From Hygrocybe punicea (Eukaryota > Basidiomycota > Agaricomycetes > Agaricales > Hygrophoraceae): a stretch of DNA of 64,000 nt. The notes under the pieces are model-generated. The model was not told the DNA's origin and ran no database searches. It saw only the letters and a list, made by a program, of their open reading frames with translations. The stretch is taken from positions 6,696,001 to 6,760,000 of the forward strand of contig OY744462.1 of the NCBI GenBank assembly GCA_963556145.1, read 5' to 3'. This document shows positions 1 to 9,770 of this stretch, in pieces (positions within the stretch are counted from its first letter, which is position 1; each line of letters starts with the position of its first letter). The position numbers were made by a program, and so were the translations under genes.

Positions 1-347
1 TGTCCATCAGATATCCTAGGGGGTTTATCAATTTCAGGGTCACTTCTGCAGGGTGTCTCCAAATCTATGATATCTCCATAAGAGTTAATTAAATCTGGAA
101 TGTCTTCCAAGGACATATTAAATTCCAGGTTAACCTCTTCTGGGTTTTGACAATTTCTTTCTTCACTGGAAGATAATTCTGCTGAATCCAGGGGTTCCGG
201 AATGGGATACCTCCTAAATCTGGGTGGTATGCAATCTGAACTGGTGCTAGGAGTAGCACTATTGCATGAAGAATTATTTTCAGATGCAGTAATTGTGAAA
301 ATCTGGTCATGTCTTTGAGGAGCAGGATAATGGTCAGCCGTGACCAT
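1..347 (-). CDS. Start of the pol-side ORF of a gypsy-like retroelement, partial
   Basis: An open frame begins with an ATG that shares one base with the TAA stop of the upstream gag-protease ORF (TAATG) and stays open to the window edge. The visible ~115 residues are acidic and Ser/Pro-rich and contain no recognisable reverse transcriptase motif. Position and polarity suggest this is the linker and beginning of the pol polyprotein (RT, RNase H, integrase), whose catalytic part would lie beyond the left edge. The one-base stop/start overlap would suit reinitiation or frameshifting. The pol assignment is inference from context. Confidence 0.5.
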   Translation of the reverse strand, partial: MVTADHYPAPQRHDQIFTITASENNSSCNSATPSTSSDCIPPRFRRYPIPEPLDSAELSSSEERNCQNPEEVNLEFNMSLEDIPDLINSYGDIIDLETPCRSDPEIDKPPRISDG

Positions 348-2704
348 TATTCAAACTTGGCTCCAGAGTCTGAGGCATCTTTAAAAACTAGATATGTTCC
401 TTCAATCCGTTCATCAATAGTGACAAAATTTCCCCTTTGCCAGGGTCTTCCAAGAAGTAAATCGAATGGTACAGACTCACCAATGAATAGATCTGCATAA
501 GTAAGAACACCTCCACATGTCAATGGGACATTTGGTACCAGACCTTTGAGGGTTCCTACTCCTCCATTAGCATCATTCATGGTAAGACTTTTTCCTAAAT
601 CAACTGGTCTGCGTATTCTTGCTTTCCAAATTTCTTTGTTAACAACATTGAGCTGGGAGCCTGTGTCAATAATGGCAGTGATAGGATAATTATCACATTC
701 CATTCTGAGCTTGATTAATATTCCATGTTGTCTTGGGGCATATGTGCTTGCAACTACAGAGACCTTGGGATTCTTTCTCTTCAGCATCTCTGTAAGCTGA
801 TCTGATAAATCTCTGGATGAAGCTAGAACCTCCCTAACTTGAAGAGTAACTGGGGTATCAAGGATTTGGTTGATAACCTGAGTATCTCCCATGTTAGATG
901 ATAGTTCTGACTGCCTGAGTGGTAACTTGGGACGTGGAATTGACTTGTCAGGAGTTGCTTTAGAAGTGTGAGACTTGTTTGTAATGTCCTGCATTTCAAT
1001 GTCTCCATTGGCAACTGGGGGTTGTACAGTCCTAGGTACTCTGATATCAAATGGAATGGGTTGCATTTGGCGAATTTCTTCAATGCGAGTAGGTGGATTT
1101 CCTTTAGAAATGTTGGCTGGTGCAGGAACATTTTCCTGATTGAGATTCTGCTTTGAAGCAGGTTTGGCAGTAGTGCCTGTAGATCTTGGTTTAAGGTTTT
1201 CTTTGTCCTTGTTCCTCTGTCTAGCAGGTGGGTAAACTCCATCAAATGCTTCTTTTCTGGCAGAGGTAATCTTGTGCTGGCCTCTGTCAGCAGCCATAAT
1301 CTGAACATCTTCTATACCATTGTGTCCAACATAAGTGGCAGGTGTATAGAATGCATCCATATCTTCTTCAGCATCTGACTGATAGTAGTCAGAGAATGGG
1401 TCTTGAAGAGCATAGAAGTTGGTCTGTAATGCTTCTGAAGTGTTCCGTTCTAGAGCATGAATTATTGTTTCACCCATGCGGCAGCGTATGTTGGATCCAT
1501 CACTCTTGACTAGTTTCCCAAGGGGATCTCTAATGAGAGTTCCTGACTGAATAAGTTCATTTATCTTGGGGCATATCTGGAGTCCATGTCCTTTTATACC
1601 ACAACCGAAACAGGTGATGGGTTCACGTTCTCCAATGTTTGCAGTGAATGGTGCTTTGCTAGGTATTTGATTCTGAAGGATTCCAGGAGGCTTTGGAAGG
1701 GTTCTTGGTTGGTGTAGGAGGGGTGCCTTGACACAATGGGCAACATTTGGGTCTAGCTTAATTGCCTTATAATAAGCTAGTCCATAACGCTGATCATCCA
1801 GTGATAGGTTTCCCATTTGTTTGATTAGGGCTTCAACCTCATCTTGTACAGATTTGGTCTTCTTCTCTGCCCCTTTCTTGAAGGTATCCTTCCTATCAAC
1901 ATCCTTCTTGGTAGCTTTCTTGGGGTTTTCATCTTCAGAATCCACTTTATACCTGTGACTCTTCTTTTTCTTTTCCAACTTCTTCTTCTTGTATCTTTCA
2001 TTATAATCAGAATCACTTTCATCATCTGATGATTCATCACTAGAAGAATCTGAATCATCATCCCTGTCTCTATCAGGAATTTCATCATCAGAATCTGCCA
2101 GATTGATGTCAAATCGATTGCGTTCAAATAGGATTTCTGCAACCTTGATGACTTTGTCCATTGGGAATGGCTTGGTTACATCTAGGGGAGTTGAGCCAGA
2201 GCTAAGTCTGAGCTCAATGCGATGACGTAAATGCTTGTTGATTCCAGACCAAAAGTATGCAGCTTTTTCATCTGTGGAAATCTTCTTCTTGGCTTCAAGC
2301 CATCCTGCGATGGTAACAAATTTACATTCATAGCGTTTCCATCTAGGAAGTGTCTTGATCTCTTTTTGTTTCCAAAGGCGTGTCAGAGTTGAGAGATCTC
2401 TGAGGATGTAACGTGTTTCTTTATAAGCAGCATCATAGTACTTCAAGAAGTCTGCTTCTAATTTGGTCCAGTCAGATTTCATGAAGCTATCCAGAGCTTC
2501 AATCAATTTGACTACCTTGCGAGAGCAATAGTCCACAATGCGATCACATTTGTCAGCATCTGTAAGACCATATGCTTTGCTAACTTGGTTGTAGTGCCTG
2601 AGGAAGCGTTTGATATCCTCATGGCTGCCTGTGAACTTTGATGGTGCTCCCTTCTGCCCTAGAAGGGGCATCATGTCTGGGGTAAGAGTGGATGTAATAG
2701 TCAT
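347..2704 (-). CDS. Gag-protease polyprotein of a Ty3/gypsy-like LTR retrotransposon
   Basis: A single 785-residue ORF without stops. The N-terminal ~230 residues look like a retrotransposon gag/capsid domain. An acidic stretch (Asp/Glu/Ser) and a Lys-rich stretch follow at about 200-290. A CCHC zinc knuckle (C-x2-C-x4-H-x4-C, CFGCGIKGHG...) lies near residue 360. A long polar linker follows, then a C-terminal retropepsin-like domain with the catalytic triad AIIDTGSQ and a downstream LLGRPW motif. Such proteins form the virus-like particle and process it. The absence of stops suggests recent activity. The ORF is followed by an overlapping ORF in another frame and preceded by a primer-binding-like site and a probable LTR. 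Assignment to gypsy rather than copia rests on general resemblance, since no pol is visible. Confidence 0.9.
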   Translation of the reverse strand: MTITSTLTPDMMPLLGQKGAPSKFTGSHEDIKRFLRHYNQVSKAYGLTDADKCDRIVDYCSRKVVKLIEALDSFMKSDWTKLEADFLKYYDAAYKETRYILRDLSTLTRLWKQKEIKTLPRWKRYECKFVTIAGWLEAKKKISTDEKAAYFWSGINKHLRHRIELRLSSGSTPLDVTKPFPMDKVIKVAEILFERNRFDINLADSDDEIPDRDRDDDSDSSSDESSDDESDSDYNERYKKKKLEKKKKSHRYKVDSEDENPKKATKKDVDRKDTFKKGAEKKTKSVQDEVEALIKQMGNLSLDDQRYGLAYYKAIKLDPNVAHCVKAPLLHQPRTLPKPPGILQNQIPSKAPFTANIGEREPITCFGCGIKGHGLQICPKINELIQSGTLIRDPLGKLVKSDGSNIRCRMGETIIHALERNTSEALQTNFYALQDPFSDYYQSDAEEDMDAFYTPATYVGHNGIEDVQIMAADRGQHKITSARKEAFDGVYPPARQRNKDKENLKPRSTGTTAKPASKQNLNQENVPAPANISKGNPPTRIEEIRQMQPIPFDIRVPRTVQPPVANGDIEMQDITNKSHTSKATPDKSIPRPKLPLRQSELSSNMGDTQVINQILDTPVTLQVREVLASSRDLSDQLTEMLKRKNPKVSVVASTYAPRQHGILIKLRMECDNYPITAIIDTGSQLNVVNKEIWKARIRRPVDLGKSLTMNDANGGVGTLKGLVPNVPLTCGGVLTYADLFIGESVPFDLLLGRPWQRGNFVTIDERIEGTYLVFKDASDSGAKFE

Positions 2705-2777
2705 TGGGAAGGACTATTAACTGTAGAGTTGAGAATGGATATGAGTGGGAATATGAAAGAGTTAATGATGAACCTCG

Positions 2778-2797
2778 TCCCTCGCGGTGGGCTCCAA
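2778..2797 (-). other. Probable primer-binding site of the retroelement
   Basis: Read on the minus strand, TTGGAGCCCACCGCGAGG lies just after the proposed LTR end and ~75 nt before the gag start. A TGG start is expected for complementarity to a tRNA 3' CCA end. The tRNA was not identified. Confidence 0.5.
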
Positions 2798-3735
2798 TTT
2801 CTGTTTTGCGTGGGAAGTGTTTGAACAAATCCACACCAAGGGTTTCCGGAGTGCGTCGTTGATCGGGAAATTACCTTGTTGTCCTTTAGGAACAAGGATT
2901 TAGCTCTTCTATAACTCTGGGTTATTCCTGTTGGGTGGTGGGGTTGTGGTGTGAATCCTATCAAAGGTTAGCTTTGAAAGATACAACAAATACTTGACAA
3001 TAATATAAGTCAGATGTATGACTTATAGAGGATGAGTGAACAGTGAGGTCTTCCCTACTGAAGGTAAAGACTTTGAGTGACAAGAGGTATGCGAGAGTAT
3101 AAGCGGATAATAACTCAAGCAAGTATGAACAGTGTAAGATGAACAAGTGTACAACAGTCAAGTATACAAGTAGCAAGTATACAATGAGCAGAGGTACAAC
3201 AGAGATGAGCGATAGATTATGGACGATGGGTGGTAGATGATGGGCGATGGGCAATGTAACAGTAGATGTCAGACAAAAGGGAGGTGTGACAAAATACTAT
3301 GTACAGAATGAATGAACTGAACAATAGGCAAGTAGAATTGATAATCAAGATATCGGACTTTATTCCGAAGCTTCAAACGCACATTGGCTACTAGTGCAGA
3401 ATAAAGTACTGGGATATCTTTGGTGATGATCAATAGAACTTGAAAGAAGATGAATGTGACTGTACTACGTGACAGAACACAAAGAAAATATATCAAACAA
3501 GTAATAAGGGAGTATCAATATAACTGCAATTGATATCCTTAAACAAATGAATGATGACTTGAACTGCAATTGGTATTTGGGTACCAGCTACTACCAAAGT
3601 AGGTAATACAAACAAATACAGATGGGGTGAATCAGAATCTGGGAGAGGGACTGTCCTGTGACTGGGCCTGTCAGATTAGGTGACTGAGCCATCTCCAGCA
3701 GAAACTGGGCTCTATATATACCTATTCTACAGCAG

Positions 3736-4094
3736 GAGTCATACTGAGTCATAGAATGGTATATGAAATGGAGAGCATAGGATATGACTCATAGGGAGTC
3801 ATATAGAGGAGAGGCATAGGTTTATGACTCATAAGGAGTCATAATGATGAAAGGCATGGGGGGTTATGACTCATAAGGAGTCATAAGAAAGGAAGGCATG
3901 GGTTTGTGACTCATACAGAGTCAATTAATGAGTCACATAGGTATTATAATCAAAGGAGGGGGCATAATGAGTCAGAAATAGTCATAATTAGTCATGGGTG
4001 GTCATAATGAGTCATGGGGGGTCATGAGTATGTCATAAGGGTCATAATTTGTCATGGATAGATCAATGAGTCACATTTGATGGGAGTGAGTCAT
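3736..4094. promoter_or_regulatory. Dense array of GAGTCAT/ATGACTC half-sites in the LTR
   Basis: More than fifteen GAGTCA or TGACTC words, or close variants, occur in about 360 bp. Several form inverted pairs such as ATGACTCATAAGGAGTCAT. TGACTC(A/T) is the core bound by Gcn4/AP-1-type bZIP factors. Location inside a probable LTR suggests an enhancer-like role. Binding is inferred. Confidence 0.5.
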
Positions 4095-4404
4095 GCCACT
4101 GGTCTAATCTTGGGTGTGTGAATCAGAGGCAAGGGCTGTGCCAGGGTGTGCTTCTAGAATCATCTTCCTGAGGCTGTGCTTCTTGATCAATTGATGCCAT
4201 GCCATGTGTGTATCCTTATCAGTTAAGAAAAAGATAAGATCTGGGCTGGGCTGTATTTGATCAATTGATATGAAATGTGATGTGCTTCTTGATCAGGGAA
4301 TGATGGGTGGCATGTGTTATCTCTATGATTGGAGATAAGGATGTGGCTGTGCTTCTTGTGCTTCTTTGGCCTCTGATAAGATGTTTTGGGGGCCTTATCA
4401 GTTA

Positions 4405-4588
4405 AGATAAGGGTATTCCTTCATTTCCTCTGCATAGATAAGGGTTTTCTTGTATGTCCCTTCTGTAGATAAGGGTTTCCTTGCATGTCCCTTGTTTATA
4501 TAAGGGTTTCATGTATGTCCTATGTGCAGATAAGGATTTCCTGTGTGTCCTATATGCAGATAAGGGTATTCCTTTCTACTCCATATGC
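4405..4588. repeat. 30-31-bp tandem repeat with GATAAGG cores in the LTR
   Basis: Six copies start at 4405, 4436, 4467, 4498, 4528 and 4558, with a partial seventh at 4589. Each begins AGATAAGG or a close variant followed by a pyrimidine-rich tail. AGATAA matches the HGATAR site of fungal GATA factors (nitrogen and light regulators). A GATA-responsive promoter is an inference. Confidence 0.75.
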
Positions 4589-4702
4589 AGATGGGGGCAT
4601 TCCAGTATGAATGGTCCTTGTAATGTGATGTGTGCTGTAGGGATGGTGACTAGTGACAGCATATTACTATGTTTTGATCTGAATCCTGTTTGGATCATGA
4701 CA

Positions 4703-6308
4703 GCGTGCGTGGCTTCGACATCTTCGCTGTATCTTAACTGAGCAACCTGGTCTCAATACGCTGAAACACCACCATTAAACACGTCCTATATGTTTGGACA
4801 CCGAGTCTGATACCAAAAATGTAATTCATCCGGTTTATCTTCATCTTTTCACCGACTTTCATGTGATATTCAACATTATTTCAAATCCTTCGCCATTCCG
4901 TTACCATTTCGTCGTTTTCATGCGATATCTCACCGCGTTTCTATTTCACTTGTCCACCCTTAAACCCCTATCCTCTAAAGTATAAAAAATGTCCTGTAGT
5001 AGAAAATAGAAGAAGAAGAACCCAGTTCTCCCCTCTCCACTAGTTTGTGTCTTAAGTTTAAAGATCCTGTCATTCTTACTCAAAATCTGCATCTTTTCTC
5101 GTTGCGTACTCTCCGCTATTGACCTAAGTCATAGCGTAGAACCCCTGTCTTGTTGCATCATCACTGTGTATCGCGCTGTCATCTAGGACACCCAGCTAAG
5201 CCTTCCAATTCTTGTTTATCACTGCATTGTGATATCGCATTATCTCGCGACTCTTTGCGTTTGTTTATTTGATCGCGCATATTATCGCGCATTATCGCGT
5301 TATTGTCGGGAGTGTCCCAAGTCCTGTTCGCACCCTTGCGACATTTTCATCTTTTATTATCTCTTTATTCAGGGTTATAGATGTGGAAACCGTATCAGCG
5401 ATATCTCAAAATGCTACCAACATTATTTATATGTTTGTGCCTTTTATCTCTCAAGTTGGTGTTGGGAGTTTGGCCCAGTTCTGGTTCAAGTGGAAGGTGA
5501 GCTTGATTGTGCTGGGCTCATTTGCCAGCTCTACTCACTTTCACCCTGTGTCTACACCAGTGGGACTACAACTCATTGCCTTTCATTGAATGAGACACAA
5601 GACATGACAATGGCAAGCAGTTTATCACCCAGCCTGCTTTCTTGTCTGGTTGTAGTGGAAAATTGTCGGATGTTTGTATTTTCTGCTCACCTCCATCCTT
5701 ACTGATTGCCTTGTAACTTGTAGTCGTGAAACTTCGATCCTGGAGCCGGATTCTAGAGGTATACGGTCCCGTCTTCCTTCCAGTTGTGTCTCTAGTCGAA
5801 GGTGTGTTCCATTCTACCAATGTCCATTTTTGCTTTTACGCTATTTCTTACATCTATATAGTACTGACCCATTAACCTGCTGCTATTTGTCAAATACTGA
5901 AGGAAGTTATAGAAGGTGTGTCTTTGTCAGTTTCCATTGTTGTCCTCGTATTTATGTCACGTCTCTACTTATAGTACATGTGAACTTTCATTAAATAATA
6001 CTGCCACATTGCCTTGAATTTTACTGGTAAGTGTTACTGTCTTTCATTTCTGTGTTATGCTCACCCTTTCATTCCAGGAATCTACATTTGATACTGTGTC
6101 GGCACCAATATACTGTTTATGCTGCATATGCTCACAGCAAATGTCTTTGTGCAATATGCCACATCATGCTGTGACTTATCCCGTGTCCAACCGGGCAACT
6201 AAGGTTGACAATGTTATGTTTGAGACGGGCCAGCCGATCTGGGCCGAGAAAAGCTTATTGTTAGGTACTTGACAGTGCAACTCAGGAATGTCATAGTTAT
6301 GGTGTTAG
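4703..6308. other. No recognisable gene; AT-rich flank between LTR and minisatellites
   Basis: Several overlapping ORFs of 70-160 residues occur in different frames (5229-5994), but none has a recognisable domain or a consistent splice pattern. No RNA gene was seen. This is probably old repeat sequence. Confidence 0.4.
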
Positions 6309-6610
6309 ATGGGTGGGCCGAGGTTTGAGCCAGAATATTGTTACCCATGTGAGACTGTTGGGCCAATGTTCTTTGGGGGCATTGTTACCCATGTCAGACC
6401 GTTGGGCCGATGTTCTTCGGAAGCATTGTTACCCGTCTCAGACCGTTGGGCTGAGGTTCTATGGGGGTATTGTTACCTGTCTCAGACCATTGGGCCAAAG
6501 TTCGGTGGGGGTATTGTTACCCGTCTCAGACCATTGGGCCGATGTTCTTTGGGGGGTATTGTGACCCGTCTCAGACCGTTGGGCCGAGGTTCTATGGGGG
6601 TATTGTTACT
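6309..6610. repeat. 44-bp minisatellite, about six copies
   Basis: The unit begins TGTTACCC, contains CAGACCGTTGGGCC and ends in GGGGGTAT. Copies start at about 6339 and every 44-45 bp up to ~6604. A partial unit precedes them. ORFs through it on both strands are by-products of the repeat. Confidence 0.9.
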
Positions 6611-6654
6611 CATGTAATCCACTCCAGTCAATGCAATATCATTGATACCCTTCA

Positions 6655-7010
6655 TTGCAGTTGGAATTGGCATCAGTGTTTGCATTGGCATTTGGTGTTT
6701 GCATTGGCATCGGTGTTCACTGCAGCATCGGCATTTGCATTGGCATCGGTGTTCCCATTGGCTTCAGTGGTCACATCAGCTTCAGTGGTCACATCGGCTT
6801 CAGTGCTCACATCGGCTTCAGTGCTCACATTGGCTTCAGTGTTCACATTGGTGTTTGCATCGGCATCAGTGTTCACTGCAGCATCAGCATTTCCATCAGC
6901 ATCGGTGTTCCCATCGGCATTAGTATTCACATCAGCATCGGTGTTCACATTGGCATTGGCATTTCCATTAGCATCAGTGTTCACATCAGCATCAGTGTCA
7001 GCGTGAGGTT
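6655..7010. repeat. Short-period (6/18-bp) minisatellite
   Basis: Units such as GCATCGGTGTTCACATCAGC recur with a period that is a multiple of six. Because the period is divisible by three, several frames stay open on both strands. One minus frame reads as an Asn-Thr-Asp-Ala repeat. There is no sign that it is translated. Confidence 0.85.
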
Positions 7011-7025
7011 CAACTGAAGAGCTAA

Positions 7026-7600
7026 TGCCAATGTTGATGCCGAAGTTTTTTTGGCATTTGTTTCTAACATGTAAAATACCACCGAAATGCTTATGGAACT
7101 GTTGCTAGACATAGAATACATCGTCTACTAACTATCTCTCAGCCAATGTAAGCCGGCCGGACCCATGGTTTCAATGCACAGTGAACACCGAGGTTGATAC
7201 CGATCTTTTTTGGCATTTGTTTGTAACATGTACAATACCGCCGAAATGCTCACGGAACTGTTGCTGGACATGGAATACATCGTCTACTAACTATCTCTCA
7301 GCCAATGTAAGCCGGCCGGACCCTTGGTTTAACTGCATAACTAACACCGAGGTTGATGCCGATTTCTTTTGGCATTTGTTTGCAACATGTAAAATACCGC
7401 CGGAATGATCACGGAACTGTTGCTGGACACAGAATACATTGTCTACTAACTATCTCTCAGCCAATGGAAGCCGACCGGACCCATGGTTCAACTGCAAAAC
7501 TAACACTGAGGTTGATGCCGATTTTTTTTGGCATTTGTTTGCAACATGTAAAATACCACCTGAATGCTCATGTAACTGTTGATATTGGCATTGAGATCAA
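7026..7600. repeat. 159-bp tandem repeat, about 3.6 copies
   Basis: The landmark TGGCATTTG occurs at 7052, 7211, 7370 and 7529, exactly 159 bp apart each time. Flanking words (AATACCRCCG, TATCTCTCAGCCAATG, ACCCATGGTT) recur at the same spacing. Copies differ at scattered positions. Confidence 0.9.
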
Positions 7601-7629
7601 CTGAAACAGTGTTTTACATATTTTTAACA

Positions 7630-7757
7630 GGAACATTGAGATCAATGTGGACCTTCATGTTGATCTCGGCGTTGACTTCAGCTTTGACCTCAGCGTTGAC
7701 ATTGGCGTTGACATCGGTGCTGACCTTGGCATTGACTTTGGCATTGAACTCAATGTT
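7630..7757. repeat. 12-bp-type repeat (GCGTTGACATTG-like units)
   Basis: Imperfect units of a GCRTTGAC core plus four or five variable bases are arranged head to tail. They resemble the 6/18-bp array upstream and probably share its origin. Confidence 0.7.
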
Positions 7758-8466
7758 TTCTCAGCCTACATATCCAATAAATCACTAAAGTCATGAAGTT
7801 TGTACATCCGATTCCAATCCAAATTCCAGATCTGCTCCATTTGAGCACCACTGGAACCAGTTCCGGTTCCAGAAAGCCACACGCTACTCCAGAACCTGTT
7901 CCTCCTTCACTTCTCACTGAAATGACAGAATTGAGCATTTAAAATTGAACAAGTCATCATAGTGACAGAGCAATTTGTATTGCACTTGTATTTGAGTACA
8001 CTAAGTACCAGTACAATATCACCAAATCACAAAGTGTTGATACATACCATTAACTATGGTACTTCCCCAGAACTCACAAACCCCCTACCCTCAACAGACA
8101 CATTGGTAGGTCCTGTATTGGCTGGTATTGAGACATAAGAGCATTTTAATCACTGCAAATCATAAGACAAGAAAAAAAGGTATAGAATTTATTTACACAG
8201 TAACCAGGAAGATTACAGCCATTTGCGGAACCTAAGGCACGCATGAGAATTTCCTTTTTTTGAATAATAAAATACATGGGGAGTAAATTGGCTATAGCAT
8301 GGTCAATATCAGTTGGATTACTTAGATATCTATAGCAGTGTATTCTCCTGGGCTGCCCGCAGGTGCCCATCTCTTTAGAATTTTTGGATTCGTTATTTTT
8401 CACATCTGACCAAACGCGGTATCTGGTTGACAGTCTCTTATCCCAACGGCCATCGAGCTCACTCCT
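7758..8466. other. No gene recognised between minisatellites and transposase
   Basis: Only short ORFs without domain features occur here. This may be the left end of the transposase-bearing element, but no terminal inverted repeat could be matched. Confidence 0.4.
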
Positions 8467-9665
8467 ATGCCTTGTAAAGCTCCCCTTATGCCTGCCCGGC
8501 GCTTATATTCTCGGGATCTCAAGCGTGCTGTAATCCATCAAGCCTACACTCTCAGTAGCAGCTCCACGGCTATTGCTATTTCACTCAACATGCCACTTCA
8601 AGTCGTTCAACGAGTGCGGAAGCTCTGGGGTGAAATTGGCGAGGTGTGCAGAGATAGACAGCAGTTGGGGAGAGTGCCCCTGATGACCCCAGATCACATT
8701 GATGTCAGCTAAATGTTCACTCCTTGATAGAATGCTAACGAGTATCCAGTTCTTGCTTGCATTGCTTGAACACAGCCCAGACATCTTTCTCAATGAAATT
8801 CAAGAACAACTGCTCAATTTGCATGACCTCGATATCTCCTTGGCAACTATTTGGTGTACATTGAAGCGGCTTGGCATTAGTTCCAAAAAGGTGAAACTTT
8901 CTCCCTCACATCGTGCTGTGTTGTAATCCGACTACTTCCCAGCTCTCTAAGGTTGCTTCTGAGCAGTGTGAACATGCCCGCCACGAGTTTGTGCTGCAAA
9001 TTGGCCATGAACCTGTTGGACGGCTCGTCTGCGCTGATGAAAGTGCCGTCAACATCTTGACATCATATCGCGACAATGGATGGGCATACACTGGTGTTCG
9101 GGCCAGAAAGCGATGTAATTTTGTTCGAGGCTTGCGGTACGTTCATTCTGCTGCTTGTCAAACTGATCTGACATTTCTAATAACTAGATACTCTCTGTTA
9201 CCTGCGCTCACCGTCAATGGCATCATCTATAGCCACATAAAACTTGGTGGATACAAGGGAGACAAGTTTTTGGAATGGCTGGAAGGTCTGTTACTTGTTA
9301 TGAACCCATACCCTGGTCCCAACAGCATCCTCATTCTCGACAACTGCCGGATTCACCATGTCCCTGGTGTGGAGGACATGTGTGCTGCAAGGCAAGCATC
9401 ACTACAACTTATGTTTCACCTGGCTAATTACACATCTGCCAGGGGTGTTCGACTTGTTTATCTTCCGCCCTATTCTCCTGACATGAACCCAATTGAAGAG
9501 TCGTTCTCATTTGTCAAGCAGTACATTCGTCGTCATGGCTTACAGTTTCGCAATGCCGTTGAATTTGGTAACCCGGCCGATCCGTACCTGTTTCTTTATG
9601 CCGCATTAGAAGCCATCACTGCCAGCAAGTGTAGATCGTGGTTCCATCATTCCGGTTATATCTAG
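8467..9665 (+). CDS. Tc1/mariner-IS630-type DD34E transposase, apparently intact
   Basis: Five exons (8467-8703, 8750-8890, 8943-9136, 9188-9391, 9443-9665) join to a 332-residue protein without stops. Exon 4 ends at a GC donor (AG|GCAAGC). An N-terminal helix-turn-helix-like region (about 10-75) precedes the catalytic core. Acidic residues sit in CADESAVN, LILDNCRIHH and PPYSPDMNPIEES, with 34 residues between the second Asp and the Glu. The protein ends in the family-typical HHSGYI. This enzyme class cuts and pastes DNA at TA sites. An accessory-protein gene lies convergently 105 bp downstream. A paralogue at 33211-34389 shares the exon plan, which supports the splice model. Terminal repeats were not identified, so mobility is unproven. 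Confidence 0.88.
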
Positions 9666-9770
9666 CTGTTGTTCTGTAGTTCCTATGTACCTTGTACCCC
9701 TGGTTCCTCAATAAATTCCCGCAGGCCGGTTTGACAAACTTGTTGTATTCTATGCTAAGTCCAAAAGTAT

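Larger units (their letters stand above)
2802..4702 (-). mobile_element. Probable 5' LTR of the gypsy-like element
   Basis: On the minus strand the segment starts TGTCATGATCC and ends GCAAAACA directly before the primer-binding-like site, giving the usual TG...CA ends. It has no coding potential and contains two dense motif arrays (bZIP-like and GATA-like). The inner end is well placed by the PBS. The outer end is a guess, because the partner LTR lies outside the window and no target duplication can be compared. Confidence 0.5.

Noticed and set aside
3736..4588. Regularly spaced short repeats as a CRISPR array
   Set aside because: Eukaryotic LTR context, degenerate units, no uniform spacers and no cas genes.
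5229..5994. Overlapping ORFs of up to 158 residues
   Set aside because: No domain, no splice logic and conflicting frames; probably non-coding.
6313..7017. Long ORFs on both strands (Asn/Asp/Thr or Ser/Val repeats)
   Set aside because: Produced by repeat periods divisible by three; no start context, splice pattern or domain.
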